DNA from: Lachnospiraceae bacterium | GTDB taxonomy: Bacteria; Bacillota; Clostridia; Lachnospirales; Lachnospiraceae | Direction of reading: 5' to 3' | Length of the DNA: 55,238 nucleotides | Assembly (NCBI GenBank): GCA_900766815.1 | Contig: CAAFWV010000045.1 | Location: forward strand, 1-55,238 | In this document: positions 25,831 through 34,255 of the stretch, piece after piece | Position numbering within the stretch: the first letter of the stretch is position 1 | How the letters are laid out: each line of letters starts with the position of its first letter | Position numbers and translations under genes: made by a program | Notes under the pieces: model-generated | Told to the model about the DNA's origin: nothing | The model's input: the letters and a program-made list of their open reading frames with translations, nothing else | Database searches by the model: none

Positions 25831-25861
25831 AACACCCCGCAGAAACTGCGGGGTGTTTTTT
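25831..25861 (+). terminator. Strong intrinsic terminator after groEL
   Basis: The 12-base perfect stem AACACCCCGCAG/CTGCGGGGTGTT has a 3-base loop AAA and is followed by a T tract (25856-25861). Confidence 0.95.
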
Positions 25862-25890
25862 GTGTGCCACCGGGAAGCCGGGGCTCTCGC

Positions 25891-25919
25891 TTGCGCCGGA
25901 AATGCAATGATGCTAGAAT
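25891..25919 (+). promoter_or_regulatory. Predicted promoter for the ABC exporter pair
   Basis: TTGCGC at 25891-25896 is followed after 17 bases by TAGAAT at 25914-25919, with TG one base upstream (extended -10). It lies about 25 bases before the binding site of the next gene. Confidence 0.55.
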
Positions 25920-25951
25920 TAATGGGTTGAAGACTGTAGGAGGAGTGGGAG

Positions 25952-27712
25952 TTGAGAAAGCTTTTACCGTATTTGAAGGAGTATATAAGGGAGTGCATCC
26001 TTGCGCCGGGGTTCAAGATGCTCGAGGCGTGCTTTGAGCTTATCGTACCGATTGTAATTGCGAGCCTGATTGACAGGGGAATCGGAGATGGGGATATTCC
26101 GTATATTTACCTGATGATAGTGGTTCTGTTTGTACTGGCGATAGTGGGATGTGCGGTTGCAATTACGGCGCAGTATTTCTCTGCGAAGGCCGCAATCGGC
26201 TTTGCGACCAAGTTAAGACTCGTACTTTTCAAGCATCTGATGAATCTGTCGTATCCTGATATTGATGAGGTCGGAACCAGCACCATGATTACCAGGATGA
26301 CCAGCGATGTGAATAAGGTCCAGACAGGTGTAAATATGTTCTTAAGGCTCTTCCTCAGGAGCCCTTTTGTTGTATTCGGAGCCATGTTTATGGCATTTAC
26401 CATAGATTTCACAAGTGCACTTATCTTTGTGGCTGCAATAATAGGAATCGGCGGCGTGGTGTTCTTCCTTATATCGAAGAACATTCCGGCGCTCAGGCAG
26501 GTGCAGGACAGACTGGATGAGGTGACCAATTCGACCAGGGAGAGCCTAACAGGACTAAGAGTGCTTCGTGCCTTCCGCCTGGAGTCCAAGGCTATAGATG
26601 ACTTCAAGGATGTAAATGGGAATTATTTTGATGCACAGACAAGGGCGGGGAATATTTCCGCACTTATGAATCCGCTTACCTATGTGCTTATCAATCTGGC
26701 AACGGCGGGTGTTATTTATCTGGGTGGTATCAAGGTGAGCATGGGTACGCTTACCGCAGGTCAGGTGATTGCGCTCTATAATTATATGTCGCAGATACTG
26801 GTTGAGCTTGTGAAGCTTGCGAATCTGATTGTGACACTCAACAGGGCCCTTGCAAGCAGCAGGAGAATCTCAGACATCCTGGATATTAGTCCGAGTATGG
26901 AGGACGGTATAGGTGCAGCTGAGGCAGGCAACCGGCAAAAGAGCTGCGACAGTGAAGATATCCAATCAGGCAGAGCCCCATACATTGAATTTAATAATGT
27001 AAGCTTTGCATATCCCGGCGCAGGAGAGGAGTCGCTAAGTGATGTGAACTTCCATGTGAACAGGGGTGAGACTGTAGGCGTAATCGGAGGTACGGGCTCA
27101 GGCAAGAGTACACTTGTGAACCTTATTCCCCGATTCTATGATGTTACGAAGGGCAGTGTCAGGATAGACGGAATCGATGTCAGGGATTACCGCGTTGCCG
27201 AGCTTAGGAGGATAGTCGGTGTTGTCAAGCAGAAGGCAGTGCTCTTCAAGGGCAGTATCGCTGACAATCTAAGAATGGGTGATGAGAATGTATCGCTCGA
27301 GGACATGGAGAAGGCAATAGCCGATTCGCAGTCGGGGGTTATTGTTGACGGCAAGGGCGGAATTGAGGCAGAGGTCGAGCAGGGTGGCCGCAATTTCTCC
27401 GGAGGACAGCGCCAGCGTCTCTCCATTGCAAGAACCCTGGCCTATAAGCCCGACATCCTTATTCTTGATGACAGCTCGTCTGCACTTGACTATGCGACAG
27501 ATCTGCAGCTAAGAAGAGCCATCCGTAATCTGGAGTATAAGCCGACCGTGTTCATCATCTCACAGCGCACCGGTTCCATCCGCTATGCTGACAAGATAAT
27601 AGTGCTGGATGATGGACGTGTTGCGGGAATCGGCACCCACGATGAACTGTTAGACAACTGTGAGGTCTATAGGGAGATTCATTCCTCACAGCTGACCGGG
27701 AAGGAGGCCTGA
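25952..27712 (+). CDS. ABC exporter half-transporter with degenerate ATP site (BmrC/TM287-like)
   Basis: The 586-residue protein has an N-terminal six-segment exporter membrane domain (about 15-310) and a C-terminal ATPase. It starts with TTG at 25952; AGGAGG at 25938-25943 is 8 bases upstream and no better ATG is nearby. Walker A GGTGSGKS lies at 379-386 and the signature FSGGQ at about 482-486. The Walker B glutamate is replaced by Asp507 (ILDD) and the switch His by Gln538 (SQR). These changes mark the non-hydrolysing site of heterodimeric exporters, and the partner gene one base downstream has the intact residues. Substrate is unknown; relatives export drugs. Confidence 0.93.
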   Translation: MRKLLPYLKEYIRECILAPGFKMLEACFELIVPIVIASLIDRGIGDGDIPYIYLMIVVLFVLAIVGCAVAITAQYFSAKAAIGFATKLRLVLFKHLMNLSYPDIDEVGTSTMITRMTSDVNKVQTGVNMFLRLFLRSPFVVFGAMFMAFTIDFTSALIFVAAIIGIGGVVFFLISKNIPALRQVQDRLDEVTNSTRESLTGLRVLRAFRLESKAIDDFKDVNGNYFDAQTRAGNISALMNPLTYVLINLATAGVIYLGGIKVSMGTLTAGQVIALYNYMSQILVELVKLANLIVTLNRALASSRRISDILDISPSMEDGIGAAEAGNRQKSCDSEDIQSGRAPYIEFNNVSFAYPGAGEESLSDVNFHVNRGETVGVIGGTGSGKSTLVNLIPRFYDVTKGSVRIDGIDVRDYRVAELRRIVGVVKQKAVLFKGSIADNLRMGDENVSLEDMEKAIADSQSGVIVDGKGGIEAEVEQGGRNFSGGQRQRLSIARTLAYKPDILILDDSSSALDYATDLQLRRAIRNLEYKPTVFIISQRTGSIRYADKIIVLDDGRVAGIGTHDELLDNCEVYREIHSSQLTGKEA

Positions 27713-27713
27713 C

Positions 27714-29447
27714 ATGAAGAAGAGAAACACCTTCCGCACGGTAATGTATTATGTCGGCAAGCACAAATTGATGTTCACACTCTCAATCCTGCTTGCGCTT
27801 GCTTCGTCCTTAAGTGCACTCTATGTGCCGGTCATCTTCGGTTCTGCCATTGATATGGTCAAGGAGCAAAATCGCGAAGGACTGGGTCACAGCCTGCTCC
27901 TGATTGTTTTAGTAGTTGTTCTTACTGCTCTTATGCAGTGGCTTATGGCACTCATTAATAATAAGATTACCTATGAGGTCACAAGAGACTTAAGAAACGA
28001 TATATTTAATAAGCTTCAGAAGCTTCCCTTCAATTATCTCGATACACATCCGACCGGAGATCTGGTCTCAAGAATGGTAACGGATGTTGATACCTTCGCA
28101 GACGGTCTCCTACTTGGATTTACACAGGCCTTTACCGGAATTGTGACCATAGTCGGAACGCTTATATATATGTGGACACTTAGCAGAATTACTACGGTTG
28201 TGGTAGTATTTGTCACACCGCTGTCGCTCTTCCTTGCGAGGTTCATTGCGAAGAATACACATGATATGTTTATTAAGCAGTCGGTAACCAAGGGTGAGCA
28301 GACTGCCATTATTGATGAAATGATCGGCAATGAGAAGGTCGTCAAATCCTTTGGCTATGAAGAGAGGGCAATAGAGAGGTTTGATGATGTGAATGAGAGA
28401 TTGAGTAAGGTATCCCTTAAAGCACTTTTCTTCTCATCCATAGTTAATCCGGGAACGAGATTTGTAAATGCCATCTGCTATGCATTGGTTGCTCTTGTCG
28501 GAGCCTACAGGGTTATTGGTGGATATATTACAATAGGCAATCTGTCTACACTGCTTGCATATGCAACCCAGTATACGAAGCCCTTCAATGAGATATCAGG
28601 TGTTGTAACAGAGCTTCAGAATGCCTTTGCCTGTGCTTCCAGAGCTTTCGAGCTTCTGTATGAAGACAATGAGAGCGATCTTGAAATCGGCGATAATGTC
28701 AGATATGAGGGAATGGTTAGCGGAGATATCAGTGTGTCGAAGGTTGACTTCAGCTATGTTCCCGACAAGCCGCTTATTGAGGACTTCAATATAGATGTTG
28801 CCAAGGGTGAACGCATAGCCATAGTAGGACCTACAGGCTGCGGTAAAACCACTCTGATTAACCTTCTTATGAGATTCTACGATGTGAAGGGCGGACACAT
28901 TACCGTGGACGGAGAGGATATCACATCACTGTCGAGACAGAGACACAGGAGCCGCTTCGGTATGGTGCTTCAGGATACCTGGATAAAGAACGGCACTGTT
29001 CTTGATAATATCAGAATCGGCAATAAGAACGCCACCAGAGAGGAATGTATTAAGGCTGCCATGGAGTGTCATGCAGACAGCTTTATCAGGAGACTGCCGG
29101 AGGGCTATGATACCGTACTCAGTGAGGACGGCTCGGATCTGTCAGTAGGACAGAAGCAGTTACTGTGTATATCCAGGGTCATGCTTGCACTTCCGCCGAT
29201 ATTAATTCTTGATGAGGCTACTTCAAGCATTGATACAAGAACCGAGCTTAAGATACAGGAAGCCTTCCATAAGCTTATGAAGGGCAGAACCAGCTTTATT
29301 GTTGCCCACAGACTCTCAACCATCATGGATGCTGATAAGATTATCGTAATGAAGGATGGTCACATTATAGAACTGGGCACTCATGAGGAGTTGTTAGCTA
29401 AGGGCGGCTTCTATAGCGAATTGTTCAAAAGTCAGTTTATGGGCTAG
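27714..29447 (+). CDS. ABC exporter half-transporter, catalytic partner (BmrD/TM288-like)
   Basis: The 577-residue partner has the same layout: six membrane segments, then an ATPase with Walker A GPTGCGKTT at 372-380, Walker B with catalytic Glu501 (ILDE) and switch His532 (VAHR). Its signature is LSVGQ at 476-480 instead of LSGGQ, which complements the degenerate Walker B of the upstream protein so that the dimer has one canonical and one weak site. It starts one base after the upstream stop (TGA-C-ATG), so the two are translated together. Confidence 0.94.
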   Translation: MKKRNTFRTVMYYVGKHKLMFTLSILLALASSLSALYVPVIFGSAIDMVKEQNREGLGHSLLLIVLVVVLTALMQWLMALINNKITYEVTRDLRNDIFNKLQKLPFNYLDTHPTGDLVSRMVTDVDTFADGLLLGFTQAFTGIVTIVGTLIYMWTLSRITTVVVVFVTPLSLFLARFIAKNTHDMFIKQSVTKGEQTAIIDEMIGNEKVVKSFGYEERAIERFDDVNERLSKVSLKALFFSSIVNPGTRFVNAICYALVALVGAYRVIGGYITIGNLSTLLAYATQYTKPFNEISGVVTELQNAFACASRAFELLYEDNESDLEIGDNVRYEGMVSGDISVSKVDFSYVPDKPLIEDFNIDVAKGERIAIVGPTGCGKTTLINLLMRFYDVKGGHITVDGEDITSLSRQRHRSRFGMVLQDTWIKNGTVLDNIRIGNKNATREECIKAAMECHADSFIRRLPEGYDTVLSEDGSDLSVGQKQLLCISRVMLALPPILILDEATSSIDTRTELKIQEAFHKLMKGRTSFIVAHRLSTIMDADKIIVMKDGHIIELGTHEELLAKGGFYSELFKSQFMG

Positions 29448-29469
29448 AAAATATTGGCGATTTAGCACG

Positions 29470-29498
29470 TTGACGATAATCATTGGCTTTATTATAAT
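29470..29498 (+). promoter_or_regulatory. Predicted promoter for apt-relA
   Basis: TTGACG at 29470-29475 is followed after 17 bases by TATAAT at 29493-29498. The apt start codon is about 38 bases beyond the -10. Confidence 0.8.
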
Positions 29499-29536
29499 TA
29501 GGAAATGTGGTTTATTATGCACACAGAGGGGTTAAT

Positions 29537-30064
29537 ATGATTAGAAACAGCATTGAAGATTATGTAACAACCATTCCCGATTTCCCGGAACCCGGAATAA
29601 TGTTTCGTGATATTACTACGGTTTTAGAGGATCCGGACGGACTTAGGCTTGCAATTGACAGTATGAAGGAACTTGTCAGTTCTCTCGATTTTGACATAAT
29701 AGCCGGTGCGGAATCCAGAGGATTTATCTTTGGAGCGCCTCTTGCCTATGCACTTGGCAAGCCATTCACTCTCATAAGGAAGAAGGGCAAGCTGCCAAGA
29801 GAGACCGTGGAAGAGAGCTATGAGCTCGAATATGGTCAGGCAACCATTGAGATGCACAAGGACAGCATTAAGCCGGGAGATAAGGTGCTCGTAGTTGATG
29901 ACCTTATTGCGACGGGTGGAACCATTCAGGCAGGCATCAATCTGATTGAGAAGCTTGGCGGAGAGGTTGTTGCAACTGTTGTTCTAATGGAGCTGGCAGG
30001 TCTTAACGGAAGAGAGAAGATATCTTCACCGTTGTTATCTGTAATCAAATATGAGGGGAAATAA
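29537..30064 (+). CDS. apt: Adenine phosphoribosyltransferase
   Basis: Apt salvages adenine to AMP using PRPP. The 175-residue length fits the family when starting at the ATG at 29537, which has AGAGGGG 7-12 bases upstream; a longer in-frame start at 29507 adds ten unrelated residues. Diagnostic stretches are the N-terminal DFPEPGIMFRDITT, AGAESRGFIFG and the PRPP loop VLVVDDLIATGGT. It lies 14 bases before relA, a common arrangement in Firmicutes. Confidence 0.96.
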   Translation: MIRNSIEDYVTTIPDFPEPGIMFRDITTVLEDPDGLRLAIDSMKELVSSLDFDIIAGAESRGFIFGAPLAYALGKPFTLIRKKGKLPRETVEESYELEYGQATIEMHKDSIKPGDKVLVVDDLIATGGTIQAGINLIEKLGGEVVATVVLMELAGLNGREKISSPLLSVIKYEGK

Positions 30065-30078
30065 TCCCGGGGATATTT

Positions 30079-32400
30079 ATGGCTGAGAAGAAACTGGTTA
30101 CTTCTACAACTGAAGAAAACGGTATCGTATTTGATGATGGCAGAATTGAATCCCTAGCTGAATTTCTGCCACCTGAAGAACTCTACCTTGACCTTATAGC
30201 CAGAGTGCGCAAGTATCATCCGTCGGATGATATAAGCCTTATTGAGAAGGCGTATGAGGTTGCAGGCTCAGCTCATGCCAATCAGATGCGCAAGTCGGGT
30301 GAACCATATATAGTTCATCCGCTTTATGTTGCAATAATATTAGCCGACCTGGAGATGGACAAGGAAACCATAGCCGCAGGTCTGCTTCATGATGTTATAG
30401 AGGATACTGAGTGGACTAACGAGGACGTGACGGAGGAGTTCGGAACTGATGTTGCCCATTTGGTTGACGGTGTTACGAAGCTTGACAGTATCCAGCTGAC
30501 CCAGACTATTGGTGAGGATAAGGCTCACGACCGTGCTGAGATGCAGGCAGAGAACCTGCGCAAGATGTTCCTGGCCATGGCTAAGGATATAAGAGTCATT
30601 ATTATCAAGCTTGCCGACAGACTGCACAATATGCGTACACTTAAGCATATGCAGCCCGAGAAGCAGCAGAGAATTGCAAGAGAGACTCTGGATATCTACA
30701 GCCCTATAGCTCAGAGACTCGGTATTTCCAAGATTAAGGTTGAGCTTGATGACTTAAGTCTTAAATATCTGGAGCCTGAGGTATATTATGACTTGGTGGA
30801 CAAGATTGCCATCAGGAAAAGTGAAAGAGAAAGATATATTCAGAAGATAGTACTTGATGTTAAGACCAACATTGACAATGCCGGAATCAAGGCTGAGGTT
30901 GACGGAAGAATTAAGCACTTCTTCTCCATATATAAGAAGATGAAGAACCAGAACAAGACTCTGGAGGAAATCTACGATCTCTTTGCGGTAAGAATTATTG
31001 TAGATTCCGTGAAGGACTGTTATGCGGCTCTTGGCGTAATCCATGAATTGTATAAGCCGATTCCCGGCAGGTTCAAGGATTATATTGCCATGCCCAAGCC
31101 CAATATGTACCAGAGCATTCATACCACCCTTATCGGTGAGACGGGACAGCCCTTCGAGATACAGATTAGAACCTGGGAGATGCATAAGGCCGCTGAGTAC
31201 GGTATTGCGGCTCACTGGAAATATAAGGAAATCTCGGACGGTAAGACAGGTAACTTCGGCGAAGAGGAGAAGTTAACCTGGCTCAGACATATCCTTGAGT
31301 GGCAGAGAGACATGTCGGATAACAAGGAATTCATGTCTGTACTTAAGTCGGACCTTGATCTGTTCTCCGATTCGGTATACTGCTTTACTCCAAACGGAGA
31401 GGTCAAGAATCTTCCGGCAGGTAGTACTCCTATTGATTTTGCCTATTCCATCCATACCGCTGTCGGTAACAAGATGGTAGGTGCAAGAGTAAACGGAAGA
31501 ATAGTTAATATTGATTATCAGTTAGCCAACGGTGACAAGGTTGAGATTATTACTTCTCAGAATTCCAAGGGTCCGAGCAGGGATTGGTTATCAATATGTA
31601 AGTCTTCACAGGCCAAGACCAAGATTAACCAGTGGTTTAAGGCAGAGCTTAAGGAAGAGAATATATTCAGGGGAAGAGAACTGCTTAACGCCTACTGTAA
31701 GGCTAAGAGCATAGACCCTGCCCTTATTCTTGTTCCGGAATATGAAGAGAAGATAATATACAAATACGGTTTCCATGACTGGGATGCTGTTCTTGCCGCA
31801 ATCGGTCATGGTGGACTTAAGGAAGGTCAGATTGCCAACAGGATGAATGAGTTCTATGAGGCCGACCATCCTAAGGAAGTGACCGATGAAGAAATACAAA
31901 GAGAGATTGAATCTCACAGTGATAAGATAAGTGCTGCCAACCATAAGAATACAAGCGGTATTACGGTTAAGGGAGTACATGATCTGTCGGTCAGATTCTC
32001 CAAGTGCTGCAACCCGCTTCCGGGTGACGAGATTGTCGGATTTGTAACAAGAGGAAGAGGAATCTCGATTCACAGAAGTGACTGTATCAATGTAATCAAT
32101 ATGTCGGAGGCGGACAGAGCGCGAATCATGGATGCCGAGTGGCAGAAGGAAAGCGTGGAGAGTGGCGGAACCTATCAGGTTGAGATTGTAATCTATGCCA
32201 ATAACCGTAAGGGACTTCTGGTTGATGTATCACGTACCCTTACCGAGAAGAATGTCAATATTCTTGGTGTAAATACCAGAACCAGCAAACAGGATATTGC
32301 CACCATGCAGGTGATGTTCGAGACAAGCGGTAAGGAAGAGATGAATAAGATTATTGACAAGCTTAGCAAGATTCCCGGCGTTATAGATATCGAGAGGTAA
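30079..32400 (+). CDS. relA: Bifunctional (p)ppGpp synthetase/hydrolase (RelA/SpoT family)
   Basis: The 773-residue protein makes and probably hydrolyses (p)ppGpp, the starvation signal. In order it has an HD hydrolase domain (YIVHPLYVA and LLHDVIEDT, His104-Asp105), a synthetase domain (GRFKDYIAMPKPNMYQSIH near 330-348), a TGS domain (CFTPNGEVKNLPAGSTPIDFA), a conserved-cysteine zinc-finger-like region (RFSKCCNPLPGDEIVGF) and a C-terminal ACT domain. The HD residues appear intact, so it is likely bifunctional, as expected for the long Firmicute Rel. It lies between apt and a metallo-hydrolase gene. Confidence 0.96.
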   Translation: MAEKKLVTSTTEENGIVFDDGRIESLAEFLPPEELYLDLIARVRKYHPSDDISLIEKAYEVAGSAHANQMRKSGEPYIVHPLYVAIILADLEMDKETIAAGLLHDVIEDTEWTNEDVTEEFGTDVAHLVDGVTKLDSIQLTQTIGEDKAHDRAEMQAENLRKMFLAMAKDIRVIIIKLADRLHNMRTLKHMQPEKQQRIARETLDIYSPIAQRLGISKIKVELDDLSLKYLEPEVYYDLVDKIAIRKSERERYIQKIVLDVKTNIDNAGIKAEVDGRIKHFFSIYKKMKNQNKTLEEIYDLFAVRIIVDSVKDCYAALGVIHELYKPIPGRFKDYIAMPKPNMYQSIHTTLIGETGQPFEIQIRTWEMHKAAEYGIAAHWKYKEISDGKTGNFGEEEKLTWLRHILEWQRDMSDNKEFMSVLKSDLDLFSDSVYCFTPNGEVKNLPAGSTPIDFAYSIHTAVGNKMVGARVNGRIVNIDYQLANGDKVEIITSQNSKGPSRDWLSICKSSQAKTKINQWFKAELKEENIFRGRELLNAYCKAKSIDPALILVPEYEEKIIYKYGFHDWDAVLAAIGHGGLKEGQIANRMNEFYEADHPKEVTDEEIQREIESHSDKISAANHKNTSGITVKGVHDLSVRFSKCCNPLPGDEIVGFVTRGRGISIHRSDCINVINMSEADRARIMDAEWQKESVESGGTYQVEIVIYANNRKGLLVDVSRTLTEKNVNILGVNTRTSKQDIATMQVMFETSGKEEMNKIIDKLSKIPGVIDIER

Positions 32401-32402
32401 TT

Positions 32403-33038
32403 ATGTCTGATTTGAAGATTGGCAGACTGGTATTAAGTATGTGTGCAACCAACTGTTACTTCGTATATCACGAAGGAAGCGGTGACTGCATAGTATTTGA
32501 TCCGGCTGACAGAGGCGACTATATATACGAAGCACTTAAGAGCAAGGGCTTTTCGGTTAAGGCTATCTGCTTAACCCACGGTCACTTTGACCATATATGG
32601 GGATGTTCAAAGCTCAGGGCTCTTTCATCAGCTCAGGTGTATGCCCTTGATGCGGAACAACCCCTGCTTGAAAGTGTCATTCTGAATGTTTCTGAACAGG
32701 CAGGAAGAGGATGCACTGTTAAGGCCAATACCTTTGTTCATGATCTTGAGGTGCTTGAGCTTAACGGCTTCAGGCTTCAAGTATTGGCAACACCGGGTCA
32801 TACAGCCGGTTCATGCTGCTATTATTTCCCTGAAGACGGAATATTGATTTCGGGAGATACATTATTTGAGGAGAGTATAGGAAGAACTGACCTTCCGACG
32901 GGAAGTATGTCAGAATTAACAAACAGTATTATGAATAAATTATCACCGCTTCCGGATGATACTAAGGTCTATCCGGGACATGGTGAGCAGACAACTATAG
33001 GACACGAGAGGAAGTACAATCCTTTCTGGAGGGAATAA
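32403..33038 (+). CDS. MBL-fold metallo-hydrolase (glyoxalase II-like)
   Basis: This 211-residue cytoplasmic protein has the metal motif THGHFDH at 58-64 (His59, His61, Asp63, His64), then TPGHTAGSCCY, the bridging aspartate in SGDTLFEESIGRTDLP and the last histidine in VYPGHGEQTTIGHE. It is the small hydroxyacylglutathione-hydrolase-like type often found next to relA in clostridia. The substrate is unknown, and the C-terminal glutathione-binding domain of true glyoxalase II is absent. It begins 2 bases after the relA stop. Confidence 0.92.
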   Translation: MSDLKIGRLVLSMCATNCYFVYHEGSGDCIVFDPADRGDYIYEALKSKGFSVKAICLTHGHFDHIWGCSKLRALSSAQVYALDAEQPLLESVILNVSEQAGRGCTVKANTFVHDLEVLELNGFRLQVLATPGHTAGSCCYYFPEDGILISGDTLFEESIGRTDLPTGSMSELTNSIMNKLSPLPDDTKVYPGHGEQTTIGHERKYNPFWRE

Positions 33039-33042
33039 TCCA

Positions 33043-34233
33043 ATGGCGATTCTGGAGACAAAGAGAGTAATAGTGCAGCCGAGAAGACGGAAGATGAGCA
33101 AGAGAAGAAGAACCATAGAGCTTGTGGTTAAGGGAGTGGCTCTTGCAACCTTTGCTTTCGCAGTTGCTTTTGCGGTATACATGATTGGCATTGCCAGATA
33201 TGACGTGATTAATCTGTCAGAGCTTACAAGCGCCACACTGACAGGATATGACGGAAACGGAACACTCGATGTTGAGACTGAGGTATTACCTGAGTACGGA
33301 GCGTTTTTTGAAACAGTAAAGGTAGAAATCCTGGAGAGCGACAAGACTAAGAACGGAGAGCTGTCCAACGGGGATAAGCTTGAGATTGAATACAGCTATG
33401 ACAAGGACATGGCCAAGAGCTTAGGACTCAAGGTTAAGGGCAAGAAGGAGACCGTAACGGTTAAGGACCTGCCGGAAGCAACGGTTATCAGCAAGGAGGA
33501 GCTGTTTAGCGGTATCAGTGTTGAGACTGAAGGCGTGGCACCGATGATGACGGTGAATGTTATCAATAATACTACCGATGAGGTTCTCAAAACTGTGGAA
33601 TTCAGTATTGTAGATCCCAGGGAATGCTACGACGACGGAGATGTTGTTACAATCAGGGCAAGCTTTGATTCAGAGACTCTGGCTAAATATACCTACGAGA
33701 TAGAGGGCGAGGGCGACAGCCTAACCAAGGATTACACTGTGACCTCCAAGGAGAGATATCTTACGGATATTTCTGAGGTTCCGGATGAACTCTTAGAGGA
33801 GATGAAGAGTAAGGGCGCGACACTGTTTGGAACGGAGCCCGGAGATGCGAATGAATTCGGACTCAGAATATTCTCTGATGCCGGCAAGATGTACAGCACT
33901 GAAGGAACGGACTATACCTTCCGATTCACAACAGTATCCTTCATCTCGGCTTATTTTGCCTGTGTAACCGATGAACATATAGGTGAGCAGGGTACACATT
34001 ATAATGATGTTAAGATCGTATATGATACAGCCATCTCACAGAATGACGGAGAAACGGTAGCTGCAGAGGCAGTAGTTATCTTCAGGAATCTGATCAAGAA
34101 GGAAGATGGAAGCATAGAAGTCAATCTGGACGAGGGACAGATAATCTCAGTATCAAGAAGAGATGAGCAGATAAAGAATCTGGTTCGTTGTACGGATGAT
34201 GATACATATGTCGCCGTGAAGTTCGAGCGATAG
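33043..34233 (+). CDS. Unrecognised membrane-anchored protein with duplicated extracytoplasmic domain
   Basis: I do not recognise a named family. The 396-residue protein has a very basic cytoplasmic start (RRRKMSKRRR), one membrane segment (about 31-50) and a large outside part. Two tandem segments (about 55-145 and 149-238) share the pattern: start ELxS, a Gly-rich beta stretch, then a GD turn and beta strands followed by a TVT-type strand. The first repeat has GYDGNGT and LSNGD, a combination seen in extracytoplasmic repeats of Firmicute zinc-ribbon/TcaA-like proteins (recollection, not tested). The C-terminal part (about 245-396) is a separate mixed domain. GGAGGG is 8 bases before the ATG. 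It starts 4 bases after the hydrolase and is probably in the relA operon. Confidence 0.75.
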   Translation: MAILETKRVIVQPRRRKMSKRRRTIELVVKGVALATFAFAVAFAVYMIGIARYDVINLSELTSATLTGYDGNGTLDVETEVLPEYGAFFETVKVEILESDKTKNGELSNGDKLEIEYSYDKDMAKSLGLKVKGKKETVTVKDLPEATVISKEELFSGISVETEGVAPMMTVNVINNTTDEVLKTVEFSIVDPRECYDDGDVVTIRASFDSETLAKYTYEIEGEGDSLTKDYTVTSKERYLTDISEVPDELLEEMKSKGATLFGTEPGDANEFGLRIFSDAGKMYSTEGTDYTFRFTTVSFISAYFACVTDEHIGEQGTHYNDVKIVYDTAISQNDGETVAAEAVVIFRNLIKKEDGSIEVNLDEGQIISVSRRDEQIKNLVRCTDDDTYVAVKFER

Positions 34234-34255
34234 GTAATAAACGAGGAGGGATATT

